From the NCBI GenBank assembly GCA_020722245.1, contig DYLE01000015.1, positions 1 through 22,531 of the forward strand: 22,531 bases of DNA, written 5' to 3'. Made by a program: the position numbers and the translations under genes. The notes under the pieces are model-generated. The model made no database searches. It was not told the origin of the DNA and saw only the letters and a list, made by a program, of their open reading frames with translations. Position 1 is the stretch's first letter; every line of letters starts with the position of its first letter. Of the stretch, positions 1-7,298 are shown piece by piece. Origin of the DNA: Desulfonema limicola (GTDB lineage Bacteria > Desulfobacterota > Desulfobacteria > Desulfobacterales > Desulfosalsimonadaceae).

Positions 1-1860
1 GATGGCGGCGGTCTCGTAATCCCGCATCTCACCGACCATGATCACGTCCGGATCGGCCCGTAAAAATGCGCGCATGACCCGGGCGAAATCCAGCCCGATC
101 TTGTCCTTGACCTCGACCTGCCTGAGCCCGAGCTGACTGATTTCCACCGGGTCTTCGGCGGTCCAGATCTTTCGTTCCGGGCTGTTGATATGATGCAGCG
201 CGGAGTGCAGGGTGGTGGTTTTTCCGGATCCCGTGGGCCCCACGACCAGCACAATGCCGTAGGGTTTTAAGATCGCCCGTTTTAAAGCCTCCTGGTTCCT
301 TTCCGTCAAGGAAAGGTCCTTGAGCTCCATGGCGCCGGCTGCAGGAAGAATACGCATGACGACATCCTCCTGCTGCCCCGCCGTCGGCAGCACCGCCACC
401 CGCAATTCAAACGGAGGCACCCCTTTTCGTTTGAACTTGATCTTCCCGTCCTGGGGCAGACGATGCTCGGCGATATCCAGGTTGCTCATGATTTTAATCC
501 GGGAGACAATCGCGTTCGCAAAAGAGTTGGGCACCTCCAGGAAATCCTGACAGATCCCGTCGATTCTGAAACGGATCTTTGTCCGCTTGGTGATCGTGGA
601 AGGCTCTATATGGATATCGGATGAATTCTTGCGGTAGGCGGTGATAAGGATCTGGTCAACCAGCCGAACGATCTTTCCGGACGCCTCGGTAAACACCTCG
701 GCGGATTCTTCCTCCTCCTCTTCCTCCTCAAAGGCGATTTCCGGCATCTCATCATAATCCCCTGCCGCCTCCCTGTTCTGGCCCCCCGCCGCTGCCGTCT
801 TCTTTTCAGTGAAAAAATAGTTGATGGTGGCTTCGATATCCTCCTTGATCCCTACGGAGAATATGAACTTATTGGTCTTAAACAAGGCCTTGGCATGATC
901 CAGCTTGCGAACGTCCTTGGGATCATCCATCAGAATCTCGATGTGATCGATATCCCAGTGAAGGGGAACCCACAGGTCCTGGAGCAAAAACGGCTTTTTT
1001 AAATTACTGATCAGCTCGTAGGGAACCTCCATTTTAGGATCAAAGGCTTTAAACGGGCACTGGTAATAGGCGGAGAGGGATTTCCCGATCTCTTCCTTGG
1101 AGATTTTAAACTGCTCCATCAGGACCGTCTCCACGCTTTTTTTCATCTGCTTGGAGAGGGTCAAGCATTTCTGAAGCTGATTCGTATCGACAATCTTGTT
1201 TCGGATCAGATAATCATACCGGGAATCAAACCGCTTCTCCGGACGGGCGGATTCGATCTTCTCCTTGATCTTGGGATAGATCGGGTCGATACGCTGAACC
1301 GCCTCGTAGCAGCGAACCGCCAGTTCCTTGTAATCCCGCATATCCAGCTCCCTGCCGAGCTGAAACTTGACGACCGCCGCTGTTTTTTTCGGCAGATCAT
1401 TCTCCTTGATGAATTTGTCGACATAATCAATCACCTGAGAGGGTGGATAAATCGCCAGCAGGCACTCCAGAAATGAGGCAAGATACTGATCCGGGGGATA
1501 GTCTGTTTTAAAAAGCTTTTTGTACTCTGAAACCGCCTCTTTAAAAAGCCCCAGTTCTTTGAATGCCGAGGCGCTGTCAAAAACCTCAGGGGCGCTCTCC
1601 CCCAGGGAAAGCTCAGCCTTGATATGGGTGACCTCTTCCGAGGACAGGTCATAGGCGACCTCCTGATCCTCTTCTATCTCCTTGCCCAGCGCATCGATCT
1701 TTGCCTGAACCCGCTTACGGACCGCCTCGTTTAATTCAGATTCCGCTGAAAGGATGCTTTTATACAGCACCAGGGCCTCATCGTAGAGGCCATGGGTCTC
1801 ATAGGCCTCGGCTGTCTTTAACCGGGATTCAAGTTTCTCCGTTGTTGCAAGCTGATCCAT
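1..1860 (-). CDS. GspE/PilB-family type II secretion / type IV pilus ATPase with TPR-like N-terminal extension (C-terminus cut by window edge)
   Basis: This is a cytoplasmic hexameric ATPase of the family that powers type IV pilus extension or type II secretion. The frame is open from ATG 1858-1860 to base 1, giving 620 residues without the C-terminal end. Residues about 1-200 are helical and TPR-like. Residues about 220-340 resemble the MshEN / T2SS-E N-terminal domain. An acidic linker rich in Glu follows, then the ATPase core from about 395. Visible motifs are Walker A GPTGSGKT (541-548), the Asp-box region TAEDPVE (567-573) and Walker B DPDVIMVGEMRD (603-614). The tetracysteine region would lie beyond the edge. 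GGAGGT (1868-1873) sits 7 bases before the start. It follows a signalling cluster on the same strand but probably has its own promoter at 1920-1948. Whether it is PilB, GspE or MshE cannot be decided. The TPR-like extension is unusual for plain PilB or GspE. Confidence 0.9.
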   Translation of the reverse strand, partial: MDQLATTEKLESRLKTAEAYETHGLYDEALVLYKSILSAESELNEAVRKRVQAKIDALGKEIEEDQEVAYDLSSEEVTHIKAELSLGESAPEVFDSASAFKELGLFKEAVSEYKKLFKTDYPPDQYLASFLECLLAIYPPSQVIDYVDKFIKENDLPKKTAAVVKFQLGRELDMRDYKELAVRCYEAVQRIDPIYPKIKEKIESARPEKRFDSRYDYLIRNKIVDTNQLQKCLTLSKQMKKSVETVLMEQFKISKEEIGKSLSAYYQCPFKAFDPKMEVPYELISNLKKPFLLQDLWVPLHWDIDHIEILMDDPKDVRKLDHAKALFKTNKFIFSVGIKEDIEATINYFFTEKKTAAAGGQNREAAGDYDEMPEIAFEEEEEEEESAEVFTEASGKIVRLVDQILITAYRKNSSDIHIEPSTITKRTKIRFRIDGICQDFLEVPNSFANAIVSRIKIMSNLDIAEHRLPQDGKIKFKRKGVPPFELRVAVLPTAGQQEDVVMRILPAAGAMELKDLSLTERNQEALKRAILKPYGIVLVVGPTGSGKTTTLHSALHHINSPERKIWTAEDPVEISQLGLRQVEVKDKIGLDFARVMRAFLRADPDVIMVGEMRDYETAAI

Positions 1861-1867
1861 AGAACCG

Positions 1868-1873
1868 ACCTCC
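1868..1873 (-). promoter_or_regulatory. Ribosome binding site of the GspE/PilB-like ATPase
   Basis: The minus strand reads GGAGGT seven bases upstream of the ATG at 1860. It fixes the start of the ATPase reading frame. Confidence 0.7.
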
Positions 1874-1919
1874 GTTCCTGACCGGTTGGCAGAGTTATTG
1901 ATACCGGGTTTATAGAAAC

Positions 1920-1948
1920 ATCATATCTAATTTAAGAAAAGACCTCAA
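1920..1948 (-). promoter_or_regulatory. Predicted sigma-70-type promoter of the GspE/PilB-like ATPase
   Basis: On the minus strand TTGAGG (1943-1948) is followed by a 17-base spacer and TATGAT (1920-1925). The -10 box matches 5 of 6 consensus bases, the -35 box 4 of 6, and the spacing is ideal. Transcription would begin near 1913, giving a leader of about 50 bases. The gap also holds a hairpin at 2007-2039 just upstream, so the ATPase may be transcribed apart from the signalling genes before it. Confidence 0.5.
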
Positions 1949-2006
1949 CGAAAATGACTGATGTGTTTTTTCTAATGGCTTAAACCAGAGGAGGCGGGTG
2001 AAGACA

Positions 2007-2039
2007 GGTTTTACGGATGCGATTCGCATCGGCAAAACC
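2007..2039 (-). terminator. Interrupted hairpin between the roadblock gene and the ATPase gene
   Basis: The arms GGTTTT / AAAACC enclose GATGCG / CGCATC, with a 3-base loop and a small internal mismatch between the two stems. It lies 28 bases past the stop of the roadblock gene. No clear U tract follows on the minus strand, so it could be a weak or Rho-assisted terminator, an mRNA-stabilising structure, or a protein site. Confidence 0.35.
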
Positions 2040-2066
2040 CCAAAAAAGTGTACCCAGTGAATGGCG

Positions 2067-2435
2067 CTAAAATATCTTTTTTCTTAAAATCTCGCTGATC
2101 CGCTTACCGGTCGATTTCATTTTGTCAAGGGAGGGAAGCATCGCCTCACAGCCGATGCGGACCATGGATACCGGCGCCTCCTCATCTAAAACGACGATCA
2201 GATAACCGGATAGGCTCTTTCGAATATACAGCCGGGCGGTGTCATAAATCAGTTCGGCTTCTCGAACACCCATCAGCTCAATGACAAAGGTGGCCCAGCC
2301 GACCTGGCTCAATTTCTTTTCCTCATAAGAAAACTTTTCAGAAAACCTGCTGAGCACGAGATCGCCCACATCTGAAACAACGACCAGACCGTGAACACCT
2401 TCGGTTTCCAGAAGATCCCTGAATATATCCTTCAT
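2067..2435 (-). CDS. Roadblock/LC7-domain protein (second copy in cluster)
   Basis: This is a small cytoplasmic protein of 122 residues with the alternating helix and strand pattern of roadblock/LC7 (MglB-like) domains: a first helix, GLVVVSD and DLVLSR strands, and later LYIRKSLSG and YLIVVLDEE. Such proteins usually form dimers that bind Ras-like or MglA-like GTPases. I take ATG 2435 as start. An alternative TTG at 2459 would add 8 residues and overlap the upstream stop codon as TTGA, but neither has a strong ribosome binding site. It follows the response regulator directly. A likely partner is the MglA-like GTPase at 7297-7902, but this is inferred from context only. It is distinct in sequence from the MglB-like protein at 8001-8393. 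Confidence 0.75.
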   Translation of the reverse strand: MKDIFRDLLETEGVHGLVVVSDVGDLVLSRFSEKFSYEEKKLSQVGWATFVIELMGVREAELIYDTARLYIRKSLSGYLIVVLDEEAPVSMVRIGCEAMLPSLDKMKSTGKRISEILRKKIF

Positions 2436-2455
2436 GGGTTTTCCAACAACCTGTA

Positions 2456-3577
2456 TCAAATCAACGCGTTGATAATCCGATCCCTGGGGGAATCGGGTGA
2501 AACCGTAACCACGGTGATCTCTTTTCCGGGAACAATGACGTACTGTCCATCAGACCCTTTGTCGATATAAATGACATTGAGTCCACCACAGCCAAGTATT
2601 TCCCCGAGATGCGACGCCTGATAGATCAACCCCTCCCACCGTTGATCCTGATAAATATCCTGAATCCCTCCTTTTTTGCCGATCTCTATGTCAAGCCGGT
2701 TGCGAACGGCATCTACAGGAGACATCCTTGAAAAATCAGCGCCATTTCGAGAAGCCGGGGCAGCGGATGGATTGGGAGATACCGGCCTGGCCGCAAAAGG
2801 CTTTTTGGCCAGGGGTTTTTCCGCCTTCGCTGCACCGTCAAGGGGGGTGGCTTGGGAAAGAGGCCCGGGTTTCGCGCCGGGTGAGTTTCCCTGCACATTG
2901 TTTTCATCCCGGTAGCGCATGGCATCGAGCAAAATGGCCTGAAGGTCGCATTTGATGGCGTTTTCCTGAATCGCGCAGGCATGCTCAATGGACAATGTAA
3001 CCTTTGACCAAGAGAGTATCTCGTAAGCAGCGTCCTTTCCCTTTCGGCTGCCGATTCGCGCATTCATCAACTCCCCGTTTTTGAAAAACAGAACCCCGTC
3101 CCTTCCCTTGTTTTTATCCTCCACACGCAGGGTGCAGGTCTGCTGTTCCATCTCGATGAGCTGCAAAAAGGTTTCCAGAGAAACATTATGAAGGCTCCCC
3201 CCCTCGGACCTTTTTTTCAGGGTGTGAAGGATGGCTTCCCCCAGTTCCTCGGAAGGAAACGGTTTTTTAAGATACCCGGAAGCCCCGCTTTTAAACACCA
3301 CCTCCCGGGTTTTGGGCTTGTCATGGGCGGTCACAATAAAAACCGGGATATCCGGGTAATTGGCCAGTATTCGAGACAACAGCTCGAAACCATCCATCCC
3401 CGGCATCCTCAGATCGGAAACCACCACCGCCACCGGGTTCTTTTCCAGGATGCCCAGGGCTTCGTTCCCGCTTCTGGCCGTCATGACGGAAAAGGCGTCC
3501 GCGTAAACCCGCAGTTCCACCTCCATCAGGCGCAGCCAGCTTTCCTCATCGTCAACGAGCAATACCCTCGGTCTCAT
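2456..3577 (-). CDS. Response regulator with REC and PATAN-like (DUF4388) domains
   Basis: The protein has 373 residues. Residues 1-120 form a CheY-like receiver with the acidic pair D9/D10, phospho-acceptor D55 (in SDLRMPGMDG), T83 and K105 in KKPF. Residues about 130-225 look like a PATAN/DUF4388 domain, with the hallmark pattern of a strand ending in LFFKNGEL followed by small residues. A Pro/Ala-rich linker (about 235-285) leads to a C-terminal module (about 290-373) of unknown family, containing IYQDQRWEGL and VIYIDKGSDG. There is no DNA-binding output domain, so it probably acts through protein contacts. AAGGAG at 3581-3586 precedes the ATG by 3 bases. The sensor kinase is not in the window. 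It lies 25 bases after the PATAN-like gene and directly before the roadblock gene, suggesting co-transcription. Confidence 0.85.
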   Translation of the reverse strand: MRPRVLLVDDEESWLRLMEVELRVYADAFSVMTARSGNEALGILEKNPVAVVVSDLRMPGMDGFELLSRILANYPDIPVFIVTAHDKPKTREVVFKSGASGYLKKPFPSEELGEAILHTLKKRSEGGSLHNVSLETFLQLIEMEQQTCTLRVEDKNKGRDGVLFFKNGELMNARIGSRKGKDAAYEILSWSKVTLSIEHACAIQENAIKCDLQAILLDAMRYRDENNVQGNSPGAKPGPLSQATPLDGAAKAEKPLAKKPFAARPVSPNPSAAPASRNGADFSRMSPVDAVRNRLDIEIGKKGGIQDIYQDQRWEGLIYQASHLGEILGCGGLNVIYIDKGSDGQYVIVPGKEITVVTVSPDSPRDRIINALI

Positions 3578-3602
3578 TTTCTCCTTAGCCTAAAGGGCGT
3601 TT

Positions 3603-4679
3603 TTATATCTGGATATCAAAATCGATGATCTCCTGGGAGAACCCCTTTTTCCAGGATTCAAGGTATTTGCCATAACTTGAAAGCATGCCGAGGCCGGCGA
3701 CGATGTCACGTACGCACTCCACAACGGCAACGACCAGCTGTTTGGGAGAGGCCTTTCCGGAAAAGCTCACCCTTCCGTTTCGGTACTGAAACTCCCCGGC
3801 AAAGGGGTCCAAAAACTCATACCTGTCGGCCTTTTCCATACACTTCTGCTTCAGAAGGGTCGCAAAATCGGCCCTGCTTTTCCGGCTTGAATAAACCAGC
3901 CGCTCCGTCAGGGAAAGCAGCGCCTGAAGCATCTGAAGCGCCCTGTCCGGATCCGAGGCCGCCGGCTTGGGAGCGGGCGCCGGTTTCGAGGGAGGACCAG
4001 GCTTTAAAATCGTCGCCGGCTTCACGGTCGGCTTTACGACCGGTGCGGGTTGATGCGCCGAAACGGGGCTGGACAGGGCCGAAATCTTCTCCAAAGCGAT
4101 CCTTCGAACATGAAACCGGCCGCTGGTTTTACGCGATCTTTCGATCAGATCCTCACGGTATCCCGTGGTTCGATCCACCCCGCCCCCGCTTCCACCGGAA
4201 GACCCGCCGATCACCTCTCCGTTATAGAAAAACAAAAACCCCCCCTGGGCCTTGGGGGAGAGGTCCACCTCGATATACCCGGTGAGCTTCTCCGACTCCA
4301 TCTTGAGGATCAGGGCTTCAAGGTTTGTAAAATCCGAGGTCAAATCCGTATACAGCGCCTCGGCATTCGAGAGGTTGGCCCAGAAATAAACCCGCTCCGC
4401 CGGCACATGATAGACGGACACGAAAAAATTGTTGACGGATGCGCTTTCAATAATCCTGTCTAGAGCGCCCTCTCCCCGCAATACCTCTTTTTTATCGTAA
4501 TAACAGCTGTTTAAAATGTTATTCTCATCAAAAAAAACGGCGGCTTCCGCGGCCGGGGATTTGAAGTAGATGCCCCCGGTGCCCACCTCCCCCTGGTAGT
4601 GCTCCATCAGCCGATGAATATTCAGGTAATAGCTGTTCAGCCCTTCGATAACAGGCTGTTCCCTGGGTATGATGATCAT
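3603..4679 (-). CDS. Uncharacterised PATAN-like (DUF4388-like) protein
   Basis: The protein has 358 residues from ATG 4679. A TTG at 4697 would add 6 residues, but its purine-rich site is too close. The N-terminal half shows two segments ending in a hydrophobic strand plus a turn, VFFDENNILNS and GFLFFYNGEVIGG, of the kind seen in PATAN/DUF4388 domains. A Pro/Ala/Lys-rich linker (about residues 210-245) joins a C-terminal helical and strand domain of about 110 residues that I do not recognise. No signal peptide or membrane segment is visible, so it is likely cytoplasmic. It sits between the HAMP sensor and the PATAN-containing response regulator, and sharing that domain type suggests a common pathway. 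No enzymatic motif is visible. Confidence 0.7.
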   Translation of the reverse strand: MIIIPREQPVIEGLNSYYLNIHRLMEHYQGEVGTGGIYFKSPAAEAAVFFDENNILNSCYYDKKEVLRGEGALDRIIESASVNNFFVSVYHVPAERVYFWANLSNAEALYTDLTSDFTNLEALILKMESEKLTGYIEVDLSPKAQGGFLFFYNGEVIGGSSGGSGGGVDRTTGYREDLIERSRKTSGRFHVRRIALEKISALSSPVSAHQPAPVVKPTVKPATILKPGPPSKPAPAPKPAASDPDRALQMLQALLSLTERLVYSSRKSRADFATLLKQKCMEKADRYEFLDPFAGEFQYRNGRVSFSGKASPKQLVVAVVECVRDIVAGLGMLSSYGKYLESWKKGFSQEIIDFDIQI

Positions 4680-4724
4680 TTTCTGGTCGTGCTCCAACGG
4701 CTCCCCTGCATCCGGTTAAAGAAC

Positions 4725-4759
4725 AAGTAATGCGCTCCTCACGATAAAGCGCATTGCTT
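4725..4759 (-). terminator. 12-base-pair hairpin between the HAMP sensor gene and the PATAN-like gene
   Basis: The arms lie at 4725-4736 and 4748-4759 with an 11-base loop. The arms are fully complementary if one G-T pair is allowed, and that pair is a C-A mismatch on the minus strand. On the minus strand a short T-rich stretch (GTTCTTT) follows. It could be a partial terminator or mRNA processing site that sets unequal expression within the operon. Confidence 0.4.
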
Positions 4760-4780
4760 GCCGGTCATAATAATTAAAGC

Positions 4781-5959
4781 TTATCGTCTTCTTCTTAACC
4801 GCTCAATGGAAAACCTCAGACTGTCCTGCATTCGGGAGATGGCGTCTGCGAGGTTTCCGATCTCATCCTTGGACTTGACCTCGATCTCGGCCTCAAGATC
4901 GCCCACGCTGATCCGGTCCGCAGCCTCCGTCAGGTACTGGATACTGCTCGTCAGCCGGTATCCATAGATGATGATGCAAAGCCCGATAATAACGATGACG
5001 ACCAGCAGCACCCCCACGTTTATGTTCCGAATCCTCGTGGTCGTCTCCTTGGCATGGGTTTTTAAATAATCAGCCTTTTTGATAAACTCATCGATGTATT
5101 CCGTGCTCATCAAAAGAAACGGGGTGTTCTCAATGCGGATCGGCGTGACGGCCATGTATTTTTCCCGAAGCTTTCCATCAGGGTCCTTCCAGGTGTAAAA
5201 CCCCTCGGACTCTTTTCTGCCTGCGGCCTTGACGAGGATTTCCCAGAAGGGCTCAAAATGGGGGCCTAAGGCTTTTCGAAGCAGGTCGATATCATCGATC
5301 CCGATGATATTGGGATTTGGATGCGCCCAGATGGTCCAGTTCTCACCCCGTGAGGGGTCAGGCTCCTGAATCAGGGCGGTATACCCTGACTTTCCCACGG
5401 TCTGAACGGCGATGGCGTTAAACTCAGGATCATAAAAAAAGTCTTCCCGCTGAAGATCCGGATGCGCCCGCAGGTAAATCTCACACTGCAACGCCACATC
5501 CCTGGCTTTTTGCATCAGCCTTTCCTTACCTTCCTCCAGCACCAGTTTGGTGCTCTCATCGGTGATTTCCGTTGCAAGGGTGTTGAGCTGAAGCTGGGCG
5601 ATATACCCTGCGGCCGCCATCAAAAGAATTGGAATAAACAAAAACAGGATAAACATCTTGCCCCTTAGGCCGATCCATCCGCCGGGTCGGGCCTCGGATA
5701 CCGCCCGCGCGGCCGCCTCCGGCTTTGGGGCGGCCACATCCTCGTATTCGGAGACCCCCGGTTCTTCAGACGGCGCGGAAACAGGTTCCTCCGCAACCGC
5801 CGCCTCGGGTTCCTCGGTCGCCTCAAGCAGCTTGGATATTTGAGTCACATGACCGCACTCCCCGCATCTCACCCTGATATTTCTTCCTTTATAGCGTTGG
5901 AGCTTATCAGGATCGATATGGTATACCTTTCCGCACTCCTCACAGATGACCGTGATCAT
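4781..5959 (-). CDS. Membrane sensor: zinc ribbon, Cache-like periplasmic domain, HAMP, no output domain
   Basis: The protein has 392 residues. Its N-terminus has the four-cysteine zinc-ribbon pattern of MJ0042-type fingers (C6, C9, C32, C35). An acidic Ala/Glu/Pro-rich linker follows to about residue 90. The first membrane helix is at about 100-120, then a periplasmic region (about 122-315) resembling a Cache sensor domain. The second helix is at about 318-338, followed by a HAMP domain containing ADRISVGDLEAEIEVKSKDEIG. It ends in four arginines right after HAMP, with no kinase, methyl-accepting, GGDEF or other output domain. The stop is a clean TAA followed by non-coding DNA. AAGGAGGT lies 7 bases before the ATG. 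The signal may pass through the cytoplasmic zinc ribbon or a partner protein encoded nearby. The ligand is unknown. Confidence 0.8.
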   Translation of the reverse strand: MITVICEECGKVYHIDPDKLQRYKGRNIRVRCGECGHVTQISKLLEATEEPEAAVAEEPVSAPSEEPGVSEYEDVAAPKPEAAARAVSEARPGGWIGLRGKMFILFLFIPILLMAAAGYIAQLQLNTLATEITDESTKLVLEEGKERLMQKARDVALQCEIYLRAHPDLQREDFFYDPEFNAIAVQTVGKSGYTALIQEPDPSRGENWTIWAHPNPNIIGIDDIDLLRKALGPHFEPFWEILVKAAGRKESEGFYTWKDPDGKLREKYMAVTPIRIENTPFLLMSTEYIDEFIKKADYLKTHAKETTTRIRNINVGVLLVVIVIIGLCIIIYGYRLTSSIQYLTEAADRISVGDLEAEIEVKSKDEIGNLADAISRMQDSLRFSIERLRRRR

Positions 5960-6046
5960 AATCTAACCTCCTTGCTTATACGTTGGCCGTCGATACCCTT
6001 TCATCCATATTTCCTGGTGGTTATCCATGTCGCCAAAATTTGTCTT

Positions 6047-6517
6047 CTAGGTTTTTATTTCTCGAAGCCTTTTGACCATCGCCTGCTGAAACGCCACCTT
6101 CCTTTCCTCTCGGGGGATCTGCCGGGCCAGCATATCCACCAGCTCGGCCGCCCGGTGGGCGGGAAACCTTTCGGGGTCCTCCCCCATCTCATTGATTTCA
6201 TCCTCGATCACCACATCGGCGATGGGTCCCATGGCGCGGGACAGCTCGGCGGAAAGGTCCCTCAGAAAGTTGCGATCCAGCAAAGGAATGGCTTCCCTTG
6301 CGGCCTCACATAAGCGAAGGTTGTAAAGCTTGTTTAAAACGATCCGCAGGTGCTTGATGTTCATGTTAAGGGAACGGGCCACCTGGGCGATATTCTTCCG
6401 CCCGTCAAGCTCCATCAGGACCTGCAGCATCTCGCTGTCCAGGGAGACCTCCCCCAGGTCCGCCCGGACGGTCCGCTTAAGCACCAGCCTGGAAATATCT
6501 CCTGACAATGCACTCAT
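6047..6517 (-). CDS. Uncharacterised protein with winged-helix-like N-terminal half
   Basis: This is a soluble protein of 156 residues. Residues about 20-75 look like a small winged-helix or helix-turn-helix fold (DGRKNIAQVARSLNMNIKHL), of a type that in these bacteria often occurs in signalling proteins rather than classical repressors. Residues about 80-150 form a helical domain with GPIADVVIEDEINEMG, reminiscent of small C-terminal domains attached to roadblock or response-regulator proteins. I cannot name the family with confidence. GGAGG lies 8 bases before the ATG and the preceding gene ends 20 bases upstream, so it is probably co-transcribed. Whether it binds DNA or proteins is unknown. 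Confidence 0.65.
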   Translation of the reverse strand: MSALSGDISRLVLKRTVRADLGEVSLDSEMLQVLMELDGRKNIAQVARSLNMNIKHLRIVLNKLYNLRLCEAAREAIPLLDRNFLRDLSAELSRAMGPIADVVIEDEINEMGEDPERFPAHRAAELVDMLARQIPREERKVAFQQAMVKRLREIKT

Positions 6518-6537
6518 GGCTCCGCCTCCGTATAGGG

Positions 6538-7284
6538 TTATGCGCCCAGATTTTTGATGATCTGCAACAGGGTCTGGAATTCAGCCCGGATCATCTTGCG
6601 AATCTCCGCGACGAGATAATCAAGAGCCGCCTGGGATTCCAGCGGTATTGCAGGTTTTTCAAGGGCCTTTTCCAAAACGGGGGCAGCGGCCTTTTCGATC
6701 CTGATCTCTTCATAGGCCGCCTCCTCCGCGGGCGCCGCAGCCTCCTCCATAACGCGAATCCGCTGCTTGAACGCCTTGAATTTTTTCACCTCGGCTGAAA
6801 GCAGCTTCTTTTTCTGCATCTCGGTCATACCAGGGGTCAGCACCGCCCTTTCAAAACTCTTAAACACCGAGGCGATGAATTTCATGGAGTCGGGATGCGC
6901 CCGGGCTTTTCTGGCCTTGATATACCTGCCGACCGAATCATGAAGCTTCAGGAAAAGGGAAAACACCTTGTCATCCTTGTACCTTTTCTCAAGCCGTTTG
7001 ATCTCCTCGAGAAACGCCACCATGGTTTCATCGGTGATCTCCCAGTCGATGGAGAAGACCAGGGCCTTCAGGTTCTTGAGGGGCGAATCCTCAGCCGGTC
7101 CTCCATGCTGCAACCCGGCTTTGCTCTCTTTTTCCGGCGGGCGGGCCGCATTCTGGACGCCCGGCTCGCCTTCCGGCAAAGGCTTTCCCCCTGGTGTCTC
7201 TGCGGCATCCTCATCCCCGAACAACGCATCCAGACGGTTTGAAACCTCGGAGCCGAGGCTTTCCTCATCGTTTAGATCGCTCAA
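6538..7284 (-). CDS. Uncharacterised coiled/helical protein with acidic disordered N-terminus, TTG start
   Basis: The protein has 248 residues. Residues 1-65 are acidic and low-complexity, with a short motif LDALFGD (18-24) that looks like a docking peptide. Residues about 68-170 form an all-helical domain beginning PLKNLKALVFSIDWEI. An Ala/Glu-rich linker follows, and an amphipathic helix closes the protein (about 218-248). The start is TTG at 7284, preceded at 8 bases by AGGAGG (7293-7298), which overlaps the stop codon of the mglA-like gene. The next in-frame Met is near residue 88, so TTG is the only reasonable start. The 12-base gap and the site within the upstream stop indicate translational coupling to the GTPase. 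A role as GTPase partner is inferred from position only. Confidence 0.7.
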   Translation of the reverse strand: MSDLNDEESLGSEVSNRLDALFGDEDAAETPGGKPLPEGEPGVQNAARPPEKESKAGLQHGGPAEDSPLKNLKALVFSIDWEITDETMVAFLEEIKRLEKRYKDDKVFSLFLKLHDSVGRYIKARKARAHPDSMKFIASVFKSFERAVLTPGMTEMQKKKLLSAEVKKFKAFKQRIRVMEEAAAPAEEAAYEEIRIEKAAAPVLEKALEKPAIPLESQAALDYLVAEIRKMIRAEFQTLLQIIKNLGA

Positions 7285-7292
7285 TGTCTCTC

Positions 7293-7298
7293 CCTCCT
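7293..7298 (-). promoter_or_regulatory. Ribosome binding site for the TTG-started gene after mglA-like
   Basis: The minus strand reads AGGAGG 8 bases before TTG 7284 and overlaps the TAG stop of the GTPase gene. It decides the TTG start. Confidence 0.65.

Noticed and set aside
3188..4463. Plus-strand open frames of 130-200 codons
   Set aside because: They mirror the PATAN and response-regulator genes in other frames, are rich in Pro and Arg and show no domain pattern.
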